64,000 nt of DNA, from the NCBI RefSeq assembly GCF_006442545.2, contig NZ_CP083952.1, positions 4,751,501 to 4,815,500 on the forward strand. The letters run 5' to 3'. The notes beneath the pieces were generated by a model. It was given only the letters and a program-made list of their open reading frames with translations. It ran no database searches and was not told the origin of the DNA. Shown here piece by piece: positions 54,150 through 61,692 of the stretch. Origin of the DNA: Mesorhizobium sp. B2-1-8. GTDB lineage: Bacteria; Pseudomonadota; Alphaproteobacteria; Rhizobiales; Rhizobiaceae. The position numbers and the translations under genes are program-made. Within the stretch, counting starts at the first letter, position 1. Each line of letters opens with the position of its first letter.

Positions 54150-54562
54150 CTGCTGTCAATCCTCAATTTCGGCCCGAAAACGCGACGCCGACGAAATATG
54201 GCCCGGCATGCGTTAAACGGCGTTCGCACCTGGGGCAACATTGTGGCGAAGTGCCCGGTTCGGCATGCCGGGCCCTCTTGGACTCGGAACCGCCGGACCG
54301 CAATATAGGTCGCTGGAGTCCTTGCACCAAGCCGCGTGCAGCGCAGCATGAACTTGCTGCTGACATTTCGCTGTTGCGAAGATGCAACGTCAAGCTTCTG
54401 CCTCATTCGTGCCGGGTAATGACCCAAGTTCAGGTTCGGTTCAGCCGCATTTTGACACGACATTCGGAACCGACGAACGCCAGATCCGTTTCACCCCCCG
54501 GGCGGGTCGATGGCGATCGTGAGAAACAAGCCTGTGTCCTGTGGCTTAAGGAGTAAAGAACA
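54150..54562. promoter_or_regulatory. Divergent region before the outer-membrane protein gene
   Basis: 413 nt with no convincing gene. Contains an EcfG-type promoter (54466-54490) for the downstream barrel gene and presumably a weaker promoter for the SDR gene. Slightly purine/pyrimidine-mixed; no other structure seen. Confidence 0.6.
54466..54490 (+). promoter_or_regulatory. EcfG/RpoE2-type promoter
   Basis: GGAAC at 54466-54470, 16-nt spacer, CGTT at 54487-54490: an exact match to the Rhizobiales general-stress promoter. Start of transcription would be near 54497, leaving a 66-nt leader to the ATG at 54563. Confidence 0.65.
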
Positions 54563-55219
54563 ATGCAAGCCAATCTCAAATTCGCACGGCCGCTGGCTGT
54601 CGCGCTCGGGCTCTTCGCCCTCGGCGGTACCGCTTATGCTGCGGACGTCGTCCAGGAAGAGCCGCCGGCACCCGCTCCGGTTGCCGAACTTCCGGTCGCC
54701 TCGTGGGCCGGCCCCTATGCCGGTATCAACGTTGGCTACGGCTTCAGCGGCAAGACCAAGGAAAAGGATTTCGGCGTTTCGACCGATACCAAGGGTTTTG
54801 TCGGCAGTGTCTTCGGCGGCTATCAGTGGCAGCAGGAGAACTTCGTGTACGGCGGTGAAGCCGAACTCGGCTACAACGGCGTGAAGGGTGACGACAACGG
54901 CATAAACTCCAAGGGCGGCTTCGAAGGCTCGCTGCGCGCCCGTCTCGGTTACGCCGTGACCCCGGAAATCCTGCTCTATGGCACCGGCGGTCTCGCCGGC
55001 AGAAGCCTGAAGGTGGAAGACTCCGTCATTCCTGCCAGCGACACCGCCACCATGCTCGGCTGGACGGCCGGCGTCGGCACCGACATCAAGCTGACCGACA
55101 ATGTGTTCGGCCGCGTCGAGTATCGCTACACCGACTTCGGCAGCAAGAGCTTCGACGGCATCGGCAAGGTCAAGGCGACGGACAACCGCGTCACCTTCGG
55201 CCTCGGCATGAAGTTCTAA
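54563..55219 (+). CDS. Outer-membrane beta-barrel protein (Omp25/31-like porin family)
   Basis: 218 residues with a signal peptide (FARPLAVALGLFALGGTAYA) and an eight-strand barrel. SWAGPYAGINVGYGFSG is the family start, YQWQQENFVYGGEAELGYNG and LGYAVTPEILLYGTGGLAG are strands, and the C-terminal TDNRVTFGLGMKF ends in aromatic F for Bam recognition. AAGGAG is 10 nt before the ATG. Homologues are major Rhizobiales surface proteins. Confidence 0.93.
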   Translation: MQANLKFARPLAVALGLFALGGTAYAADVVQEEPPAPAPVAELPVASWAGPYAGINVGYGFSGKTKEKDFGVSTDTKGFVGSVFGGYQWQQENFVYGGEAELGYNGVKGDDNGINSKGGFEGSLRARLGYAVTPEILLYGTGGLAGRSLKVEDSVIPASDTATMLGWTAGVGTDIKLTDNVFGRVEYRYTDFGSKSFDGIGKVKATDNRVTFGLGMKF

Positions 55220-55241
55220 GACGTTCAAGCCACGACACGAA

Positions 55242-55268
55242 AAGCCGGGCCTCGCGCCCGGCTTTTTT
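55242..55268 (+). terminator. Intrinsic terminator of the outer-membrane protein gene
   Basis: AAGCCGGGC and GCCCGGCTT stem around CTC G, then TTTTTT, about 23 nt after the stop. On the minus strand it could also stop read-through from the downstream gene. Confidence 0.88.
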
Positions 55269-55278
55269 TATATCCGGT

Positions 55279-55332
55279 CGCTCAGGCCGGAACAGCAGAT
55301 TTGATCGCTCAGGCCGGAACCGCGGACTTGAG
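55279..55332 (+). repeat. 27-bp tandem duplication at a gene 3' end
   Basis: Two adjacent copies, 55279-55305 and 55306-55332, share CGCTCAGGCCGGAAC and differ at 4 of 27 positions. Copy 2 contains the stop of the GST gene (minus strand), and copy 1 repeats the same stop. Confidence 0.8.
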
Positions 55333-55905
55333 CTCCGGGAACTTTTCGTCGAAGCGCGCCGCCCAGCGGGTCAACCGGCTACGCCCTTTCTCCCACTGAC
55401 CGCCAAAGCGCAGCGAGAGATAGCCGAGGCAGGCACGCAACGCCAACTGACCGGCCGTGATCTTCTTCGGCAGCTTGGGCGGATTGGCGTTGAGCAGATC
55501 GAGTGCTGCCGTGATCTTCGCCCACTGGCGGTCGAGCCAGGGCTGATAGACCATCTCTTCGGGCCGGGTGCGGCGCTCATAGACCATCGACAGCGCGCAA
55601 TCGCAGATACCGTCAGCCAGCGCCTCCAGCACTTCCGCTTCCAGACGCTTGTCGGGGTTGCGTGGAAACAACGCGTTCTTCGAAATCCGGTTGAGGTGCT
55701 GGGTGATGGCTCGGCTGTCGTGAATCGAACGGCCATCGTCGAGCACCAGCACCGGGATTTTGCCGAGCGGATTGGCGCCGATCAGTTCGGCCGGCCTGTC
55801 CTCGGTCTTGACCGGCACCTCATCGATTGCGATCCCGGCATAGGCTGCGGCCATCCTTACCTTGGAGCTGTAGGGCGAGGCGGACGCGTAGAGCAGCTTC
55901 GGCAT
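55309..55905 (-). CDS. Glutathione S-transferase family protein (second)
   Basis: 198 residues. N domain LYASASPYSSKVRMAAAYAGI, NPLGKIPVLVLDDGRSIHDSRAI, and a helical C domain. The S-P-Y-S-S-K-V-R start suits beta/zeta-like bacterial GSTs. Start ATG 55905. Its last codons lie in a 27-bp tandem duplication. Confidence 0.88.
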   Translation of the reverse strand: MPKLLYASASPYSSKVRMAAAYAGIAIDEVPVKTEDRPAELIGANPLGKIPVLVLDDGRSIHDSRAITQHLNRISKNALFPRNPDKRLEAEVLEALADGICDCALSMVYERRTRPEEMVYQPWLDRQWAKITAALDLLNANPPKLPKKITAGQLALRACLGYLSLRFGGQWEKGRSRLTRWAARFDEKFPELKSAVPA

Positions 55906-56341
55906 GATCGGTTTCCTGTTTGCGACCGTCCAGTGTTGGCCGGACACACTCTTGCGATCAATCGCCAGAGTGCAAAATACCAACGACCAGAAACCGGCCG
56001 CGGTTTTCCATCCTGGCATCATCACAGCCTGAAGCCGGTATGCTGGAAAAGTATTAGCAGGCCTCGACAGCGAACTGCGGGGATTCGAACCTGCATTCAC
56101 ACTTCACAGGCGCCCATACTTCGCAGGCGCCAGGCATCGGGCCGAGATCTTCGCCAACCACGGCGAGGAGCGAAAGAACGGGCGAGCGAGGCAGCCAACC
56201 GGCGCCTCGCTTTGCTTGCCCCTCGGCCCCTTTCCGACGTTCAGCCCAGAGGGCTGAACCCGCTGCCGAACATGCTCCGATCCAGAGCGTCTGAGCGTCC
56301 TTGCCGGATCCCGAAGGACAGGTGACGCTCCAACGATCCGT
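55906..56341. other. Non-coding region between GST and histone-like genes
   Basis: 436 nt with no credible gene. A GATTCGAACC-containing stretch near 56070-56100 resembles a tRNA T-arm but the stem does not pair. It must include the promoter of the GST gene (minus) and the 3' end of the H1-like gene. Confidence 0.5.
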
Positions 56342-56830
56342 CTACTTCTTGGCCGGAGCTTTCGCTTTCGCCTTCGCAGGCGCTGCCTTTGCCTTCGGCG
56401 CCGCGGCTTTCTTCACCGCCGGCTTGGTCGCGGCCGCGGCTGCTTTCATAGCTGGCTTGGCCGCCGGCTTCTTGGCCGGTGCCGCTTTCGCTGCCGGCTT
56501 AACCGCGGCTTTCGCGGGCGCTGCCTTCTTCGCTGCCGGCTTCGCCGCGGGTTTGGCGGCCGCCTTGGCTGCCGGCTTCTTGGCCGGTGCCGCTTTCGCT
56601 GCGGGCTTCGCCGCGGCCTTCGCGGGCGCTGCCTTCTTCGCTGCCGGCTTCGCGACGGCCTTTGCCGCTACCGCGGGTTTCTTCGCCGGTGCCTTGGCCG
56701 CGGCTGCCTTCGGCTTGGCGGCAGGCGCTGCTTTCTTCACTGCCGTTGCGGCCTTCGCCGCGACTGCTTTTGCGGGTGCTTTCTTTGCCGGTGTCTTGGA
56801 TGCCGGCGCTTTAGATGACTGCTTAGCCAT
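56342..56830 (-). CDS. Histone H1-like Lys/Ala/Pro-rich protein
   Basis: 162 residues from ATG 56830. Nearly all Lys, Ala and Pro in irregular AKPAAKKAAPAK-type repeats, as in Bordetella and Pseudomonas H1-like proteins. No globular domain. Probably a nucleoid-associated, intrinsically disordered DNA compactor. The repeat region is likely to vary in length between strains. AAGGGG lies upstream. Confidence 0.85.
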   Translation of the reverse strand: MAKQSSKAPASKTPAKKAPAKAVAAKAATAVKKAAPAAKPKAAAAKAPAKKPAVAAKAVAKPAAKKAAPAKAAAKPAAKAAPAKKPAAKAAAKPAAKPAAKKAAPAKAAVKPAAKAAPAKKPAAKPAMKAAAAATKPAVKKAAAPKAKAAPAKAKAKAPAKK

Positions 56831-57375
56831 GTCATGCCCCTTCACGTTATGCCGATGGCCGTGAATGACCCCGGCGCGCAATGCATATCTGACTCGCGTC
56901 TCGCTAGCCAGCGAAGCAATGATATGATTTTCTCAACTTAACTTTTGGTTGCGATCGACACACAATCACACTCATCATCGGAAAAATCCACTGTTGATCT
57001 TCTGACGTCGCCAGCAATTTGATACCGGCATTCCCGATGCGAGCTCGCCATCAAGCTCCCAAGACTAGCGAGCAACTTCACGCATGATCTTCGGCCGTGA
57101 ATATCATGACTCGCCGCCTCATCGAGACGATCATCTTTTGCAAGCGAGCGGTCCGTGCGGATCACGAGCGCGATGCGACGCCCGATCTGAAGATCACCTT
57201 GTCAAGCATGTTTCGAGCACCAGCTTTCTGATTGACAGAATACTCTGTAATGCAGAGTATTCTGTCGGTCAGTGATCGTGCCTTGGATTTCGGCCATATA
57301 AAGGCAGTGACGCCAAGGTGGCAGAGATTGCCGAGTCACACGGCGACAGCGAGCTTGCCGCATTGGAGCCTATTG
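56831..57375. promoter_or_regulatory. Non-coding region between H1-like and winged-helix genes
   Basis: 545 nt, AT-richer than average around 56920-57060. Small openings exist here but none has a good ribosome site or protein-like composition. It holds the perfect inverted repeat at 57234-57266 with an overlapping TTGACA. Confidence 0.55.
57234..57266. promoter_or_regulatory. 33-bp perfect inverted repeat (operator-like)
   Basis: Arms GACAGAATACTCTG and CAGAGTATTCTGTC around TAATG. A TTGACA hexamer starts at 57232 inside the left edge, and 17 nt further lies GAGTAT as a weak -10. The ATG of the winged-helix regulator is 110 nt downstream. Symmetry suggests a dimeric or tetrameric repressor site that autoregulates this gene. 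Confidence 0.65.
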
Positions 57376-57687
57376 ATGAGCGCCAACGACATTATCCACC
57401 AGAGTACGCGGCTCAGGATCATGGCCGTCCTGAACACGCTGGAAAGGCGCGAGGCCTTGGAGTTCACCCAGTTGAAGGCCATGATCGAAGCCACCGACGG
57501 CAATCTCGGGGGACATCTCGATACGCTGGCCAGAGCTGGCTATGTCGACATTGAAAAGCTTTTTGTCGGGCGTCGGCCGCAGACACGGGTCAGAGCCACG
57601 ACGGCCGGGCGCCGGGCCTTTCGCGGCCACATTGCCTTTCTTCGCAAGATCATCGATCAGGCAGAGGCAACGCGGCGCGGAAAATAG
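57376..57687 (+). CDS. Winged-helix DNA-binding transcriptional regulator
   Basis: 103 residues from ATG 57376 (GGAG 8 nt upstream). One winged-helix domain: RLRIMAVLNTLERREALEFTQLKAMIEATDGNLGGHLDTLARAGYVDIEKLF, with the wing at GRRPQTRVRATTAGRRAFRGH (a MarR/ArsR-like HTH, the HTH_34 group). No effector domain, so it may act as an autoregulated switch. A longer frame running back to 57232 is translated operator DNA and is rejected. Confidence 0.86.
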   Translation: MSANDIIHQSTRLRIMAVLNTLERREALEFTQLKAMIEATDGNLGGHLDTLARAGYVDIEKLFVGRRPQTRVRATTAGRRAFRGHIAFLRKIIDQAEATRRGK

Positions 57688-57781
57688 CCCTGCAATTGGA
57701 CGAACACCTGGCAACGCCGGCGCCAAAGCGCCTGCAACCGCTTCGGGCAGCAGGCGCGAAAAAAGGTCGGGAAAGACGCGT

Positions 57782-58234
57782 TCAGCGCAGGACGCGGCAA
57801 CGGCCGTTGTAGACCATCCAGCGATCGAAGCCCGAGACGCAGAACTCGACATTGTCGCCGATCGAGGCAAAACCCTGGCCTTCCTCGATCAGATAGAAGA
57901 TCGACCGGTCCCGGCCATCCGACAGGCTGACGGTTGCCCGGCAATAGTGACGGCCGATCGGCCATTCCTCGCTCGCCTGCTCATAGCGGTGCTGGCGAAT
58001 GTCGCGAAAATCGGTGATGGCGACATCGGGCAGATGCGGCACGTGATGCACCTGGTAGGAGAACCGATGCGTGATCTTGCTCAGCACCCATGTCTCGCCA
58101 CAGACGCTGCCATCGTTCTCGGAATAGACGGCGAGGTCGGCCGCATGGACCGCCTGGGTGATACCGAGAGGCGCGGCAAGGGGCGTGCAGAGCGAAATCA
58201 GGGCAGCAAGTGCGGATTTGGCGAAGCGAGTCAT
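57782..58234 (-). CDS. Exported hypothetical protein
   Basis: 150 residues with a signal peptide (MTRFAKSALAALISLCTPLAAPLGITQAVHA). The mature part has three cysteines (CGETW, HYCRAT, FCVSGF), possibly disulfides, and beta-strand-like segments. Unknown; looks like a rhizobial family of small secreted proteins. Confidence 0.72.
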   Translation of the reverse strand: MTRFAKSALAALISLCTPLAAPLGITQAVHAADLAVYSENDGSVCGETWVLSKITHRFSYQVHHVPHLPDVAITDFRDIRQHRYEQASEEWPIGRHYCRATVSLSDGRDRSIFYLIEEGQGFASIGDNVEFCVSGFDRWMVYNGRCRVLR

Positions 58235-58418
58235 GGCAGCCTCTCAAGGTCGATTGCGCGCACTGTGCGGATTCGCTCGGCGGCGGTCAAGCGGTTGCCG
58301 AAACAATGGTTTCCAGAAGCCGGCGCCGGGCAGTTGCTGTAAGCAGCAACCCGCAGACAACGGCGAAGTTCCCTGCGGGCGGATCGTGCGGTCGTACGGA
58401 GCAGGCGGTCGAAGGCGG

Positions 58419-59285
58419 CTAGACCTGCGGCGGGGCCTGCTCGCCGGCCAGCCATTCCATCGACCAATGCGCCGGCTTTTCCACGGCAAGCAATTTGTGC
58501 AGTGCCGGTAATAGGGTTCGCAGTTCGCCTTCCAGCATGAAGGGCGGATTGACCACCACCATGCCGGTGCCATCGAGGCTGGGTTCCGAAGAGGCCGGCC
58601 TGATCTCGAATTCTATGTCGAGGACTTTCGGGATGCCGGATTGCTTCAGCGCTTTCCTGAAGGCGATGATCGCCTTGCGGTTCTTGATCGGATACCACAG
58701 CGCGTAGATGCCGCTGGGCCAGCGCCTGTGCGCTTTCGCCAGCCCCTCGACGAGGCGGCCGAACTCACCCTCTTCCTCGAAGGGTGGGTCGATGAGCACC
58801 ATGCCGCGCTTTTCCTTGGGCGGCAGGTGCGCGCCGAGCGCAAGCCAGCCGTCAAGTTCCATCACCCTTGTCTGGAAATCGCCGGCGAACTCCGTCTTCA
58901 GCTTCGCGGCGTCTTTCGGGTGCAGCTCGATCGCCGACAACCGGTCCTGCTTGCGCAGGAGATTGCGTGCGAGCAGCGGCGACCCCGGATACTTCTTCAC
59001 ACCGCCCTCGGGATTGAGCGAGCGCACCGCCGCCAGATAGGGCGCCAGCAGCGCCGCCGCCTTCGCGTCGAACGAGGCATCGATCAGCCTGCCGATGCCG
59101 CCCTGCCACTCACCGGTCTTTTGCGCTTCGAGTGACGACAGGTCGTAGCGGCCAATGCCGGCATGGGTGTCCACGACACGAAACGCCTTGTCCTTCTGTT
59201 TGAGATAGTCGAGCAGGCGCGTCAGCACGACATGCTTGACGACATCGGCAAAATTTCCGGCATGATAGGCGTGGCGATAGTTCAT
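58419..59285 (-). CDS. rlmJ: 23S rRNA (adenine2030-N6)-methyltransferase
   Basis: 288 residues. Starts MNYRHAYHAGNFADVVKHVVL. SAM motif VVDTHAGIGRYDL, catalytic DPPF variants (LIDPPFEEEGEF, VVNPPFML). Modifies A2030 of 23S rRNA. ATG 59285 overlaps the stop of the upstream membrane-protein gene. Confidence 0.94.
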   Translation of the reverse strand: MNYRHAYHAGNFADVVKHVVLTRLLDYLKQKDKAFRVVDTHAGIGRYDLSSLEAQKTGEWQGGIGRLIDASFDAKAAALLAPYLAAVRSLNPEGGVKKYPGSPLLARNLLRKQDRLSAIELHPKDAAKLKTEFAGDFQTRVMELDGWLALGAHLPPKEKRGMVLIDPPFEEEGEFGRLVEGLAKAHRRWPSGIYALWYPIKNRKAIIAFRKALKQSGIPKVLDIEFEIRPASSEPSLDGTGMVVVNPPFMLEGELRTLLPALHKLLAVEKPAHWSMEWLAGEQAPPQV

Positions 59286-59893
59286 GTGGGACCCCTGCCC
59301 CATCGTGGCGGCGGCGGCTGCGAGTTCGGATTTTCCGGTCGCCCGCCACCAGAACGCAAAGACAGCAGGAATCCGATCAAGCCGACCGCCATCAGCGAGA
59401 AGCCTATCGGCCGCGCGCGGTCGTCGATTTCGCCGACGCCGGAGCGCAAGACAAGGTCGACCGCCCGCATCGGTATGTCGTCGGCATCGCCCGGGCCGAC
59501 GGTGAAGAGGTAAGCGCCTGGGCTGACGGTGGCAATCAGGCCGGCTTCGTCGCGAAAGATCTTGTCGGGCAGTTGCGGGCTGGCCTGGCGTGGATTGTCC
59601 GCATGGTTGAACTGCAGCGTCGAGGCAAGCACCGTGCGGCCGTTGGTGGCCGCGGTCAGCGTCAGCACCGTACGCTGCTGCGAAACGATGCGTTCGGCCC
59701 TCGCGGTCAGGTCCACCAGCACCCGCACCGGCGCATCGCCCGGGGCAAGTTGAACCGTCACCGGTCGGAATTGGCCGCCCTCATAAACGCGGTATGTGCC
59801 GACCGCCCTGCCCGAGAAATTGCTCACCGCCCACGGAGAGAAAATGCCGATGGCGGCGCCGGCGATCAGAAGCAGGATACAGAGAAAGCGCAT
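59282..59893 (-). CDS. Hypothetical membrane protein
   Basis: 203 residues from ATG 59893. N-terminal helix (FLCILLLIAGAAIGIFSPWAV) and C-terminal helix (IGFSLMAVGLIGFLLSL), with a beta-rich extracytoplasmic middle (YRVYEGGQFRPVTVQLAPGDAPVRVLVDL) and a short Pro-rich cytoplasmic tail. Coupled to rlmJ by ATGA. Unknown function. Confidence 0.72.
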   Translation of the reverse strand: MRFLCILLLIAGAAIGIFSPWAVSNFSGRAVGTYRVYEGGQFRPVTVQLAPGDAPVRVLVDLTARAERIVSQQRTVLTLTAATNGRTVLASTLQFNHADNPRQASPQLPDKIFRDEAGLIATVSPGAYLFTVGPGDADDIPMRAVDLVLRSGVGEIDDRARPIGFSLMAVGLIGFLLSLRSGGGRPENPNSQPPPPRWGRGPT

Positions 59894-59912
59894 CGAAAAA
59901 CCTTGGCTATTT

Positions 59913-60605
59913 CTACTTCTGCTCGCTATGGCTGCCGCCCTGCGCGGACCTGTCCAGGGTAGCAGTGCGGATCCGCTCCATCTCGTCCAGAAGCATCTCC
60001 AGGCCAAGATCGAAGGTTTTGTCGAATTCAGCGGTGCCGAAGTAACGTCCCGCGGCGGCGATGTTGGGGAAATCGCGCTCAAGCTGCTCACTGCCGACCG
60101 TTGTGACCGCCGACGGACCCTTTGAGTAACCGGCGGTCTCGTCGAGCACCGCCCCCGCTAGATAGTACCCGACCGCACGGAACAGCCTTGCGGCCATTTC
60201 CTGATCGAAGCCGCCGTCATTGAACAAGCCCACGATGTTGTTGATATAGCCAAGGCAAATGGGCGAATTCATGCGGTAGCTGAGAAAATAGCTCGCGAAG
60301 GCCGGATGCTCGCGACCGATACGCCGATAATCCAATACCGCCATGCGCATCCTCTGGCGCCATGGCAGATCCGGATCAGGCATCTTCAACGGACCAATCA
60401 GCCTGTCGACCAGCGCCTCAAAGAGATGCGCCTGCGACGGGAAGTGATGGTAGATGCTCATTGCCTCGCAACCAAGTGCTGCCGCCAGCTTGCGCATCGA
60501 AAAGCCGGAAAGGCCCTCCCTCTCGATCACCTCGAAAGCCGCGTCCTCGATCATTTCGCGCGACAGACGTCCGCGCGCTCTCTTTTTCTTGATTGATTGA
60601 TCCAT
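59913..60605 (-). CDS. TetR-family transcriptional regulator
   Basis: 230 residues from ATG 60605. HTH at about residues 14-60 (LSREMIEDAAFEVIEREGLSGFSMRKLAAALGCEAMSIYHHFPSQAHLF), then a helical ligand domain of the TetR_C type. Divergent from the exported AhpD-like gene, with two palindromic operators between. Confidence 0.93.
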   Translation of the reverse strand: MDQSIKKKRARGRLSREMIEDAAFEVIEREGLSGFSMRKLAAALGCEAMSIYHHFPSQAHLFEALVDRLIGPLKMPDPDLPWRQRMRMAVLDYRRIGREHPAFASYFLSYRMNSPICLGYINNIVGLFNDGGFDQEMAARLFRAVGYYLAGAVLDETAGYSKGPSAVTTVGSEQLERDFPNIAAAGRYFGTAEFDKTFDLGLEMLLDEMERIRTATLDRSAQGGSHSEQK

Positions 60606-60620
60606 CGCGCTGCTTGACAA

Positions 60621-60665
60621 CTTACAGTGTAAGGTTCATCTTCGCCGTCACCTTACATCGTAAGG
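60621..60665. promoter_or_regulatory. Paired TetR-type operators
   Basis: CTTAC-AGT-GTAAG at 60621-60633 and CCTTAC-ATC-GTAAGG at 60651-60665, 31 bp between centres (three helical turns). TTGACA at 60614-60619 and CATCTT 17 nt on form a plus-strand promoter, with operator 1 within the spacer. The tetR ATG is 16 nt on the other side. Confidence 0.75.
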
Positions 60666-60690
60666 CTAACAAAGACCAGAGGAGAAAACC

Positions 60691-61161
60691 ATGTCGTATC
60701 ATCGCATCGTCAAATCCGTGCAGTCTTCATCCCAACGTGCGTTCCTGTTCGCCGCCGCGGCCTGCGTGCTGTCGCTCGGCACCGCGGCGGCCCATGCCGA
60801 CGACTATGATGCAACCCTCAAGGACATACAGTCGACCATGGGCGGTGTACCAAGCTTTGTGAAACAGTTTCCCAAAACCGGTCTGCCCGGTGCCTGGGCG
60901 GAGGTCAAGGCCATCGAACTCAGCGACAAGACGGCGCTGCCGCCCAAGGTCAAGTCGCTGATCTCCCTGGCCGTGGCGGCACAGATCCCTTGCACCTACT
61001 GCATCTGGTCGGACACGCAGGACGCCAAGCGCGCCGGCGCAACCGATGAGGAAATACAGGAAGCCGTGGCGATGGCGGCGCTGACCCGCCACTGGAGCAC
61101 TGTCTTCAACGGCATGCAGGTCGATTTCGATACATTCAAGAAGGAAATGGGCGGGCAGTAA
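60691..61161 (+). CDS. Exported AhpD-like carboxymuconolactone-decarboxylase family protein
   Basis: 156 residues with a signal peptide (cut near AHA-DDYD). The AhpD/CMD active pair is CTYC with a following histidine-bearing helix (AALTRHWSTVFNG). Members reduce peroxides or act as lactone decarboxylases; a periplasmic location is unusual. GAGGAG upstream of the ATG. Probably repressed by the divergent TetR protein. Confidence 0.85.
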   Translation: MSYHRIVKSVQSSSQRAFLFAAAACVLSLGTAAAHADDYDATLKDIQSTMGGVPSFVKQFPKTGLPGAWAEVKAIELSDKTALPPKVKSLISLAVAAQIPCTYCIWSDTQDAKRAGATDEEIQEAVAMAALTRHWSTVFNGMQVDFDTFKKEMGGQ

Positions 61162-61233
61162 GTCTCAAGTGCTCTACAGAGATGACTCGGTGCGCGGGTC
61201 GTCTCTGGTCTGCATCTCGGCTTCGGGTGCTGC

Positions 61234-61683
61234 CTAAGCCTTGCGCTCCCAGCGGCGGTCCGCGGTCTGCTGCCAGTACGTCACGGCGTGGCCCGCGTCC
61301 TTCATCGTCTTCCAATGCGCCCGGGCCATCTCGACCTGGGCCGCGTCATGGCCATCAAACAGGAACACCGCACGCTCGTAGCCGGCAAGGTCGGGCGCCG
61401 CCGCGCCGTCGACCAGGAACCTGATCTTGGCTCCGTTGGGATTGCCGTCGCCGGTGGTCAACAGGATTGGTTGTTCATCTGGATAAGCTTCGCGATCGGT
61501 CGCGTGTGCCAGAAAGGAATCATCGCGGAAAGTCCACAGATGCTGGTCCAGCGCGTCGCGCCGCTCCTCGGTGCCGGTCTGCACCACGGCGCGCCAGCCG
61601 CGATCGAGGCTGCGCTCGAGCAGGCCTGGCAGCGCATCTTCCAGCGTCGATTCGGTCAGATGGTAGAACAGCACATCGGCCAT
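61234..61683 (-). CDS. holC: DNA polymerase III chi subunit
   Basis: 149 residues. VLFYHLTESTLEDALPGLLERSLDRGWRAVVQ is the HolC N-terminal part; a middle VDGAAAPDLAGYERAVFLFDGHD and C-terminal THWK-like helix follow. Follows pepA by 9 nt in a usual pairing. Chi links the clamp loader to SSB. Confidence 0.93.
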   Translation of the reverse strand: MADVLFYHLTESTLEDALPGLLERSLDRGWRAVVQTGTEERRDALDQHLWTFRDDSFLAHATDREAYPDEQPILLTTGDGNPNGAKIRFLVDGAAAPDLAGYERAVFLFDGHDAAQVEMARAHWKTMKDAGHAVTYWQQTADRRWERKA

Positions 61684-61692
61684 GGATCGACG

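Noticed and set aside
54014..54556. Opening of 180 codons between the SDR and barrel genes
   Set aside because: It lies mostly antisense to the SDR gene and over the promoter; composition is unlike protein.
56070..56100. tRNA T-arm-like GATTCGAACC that might be a tRNA fragment or attachment site
   Set aside because: The flanking stem does not pair and no acceptor or anticodon part is present.
57232..57375. N-terminal extension of the winged-helix regulator
   Set aside because: It would translate the palindromic operator and lacks a ribosome site; ATG 57376 has GGAG upstream.
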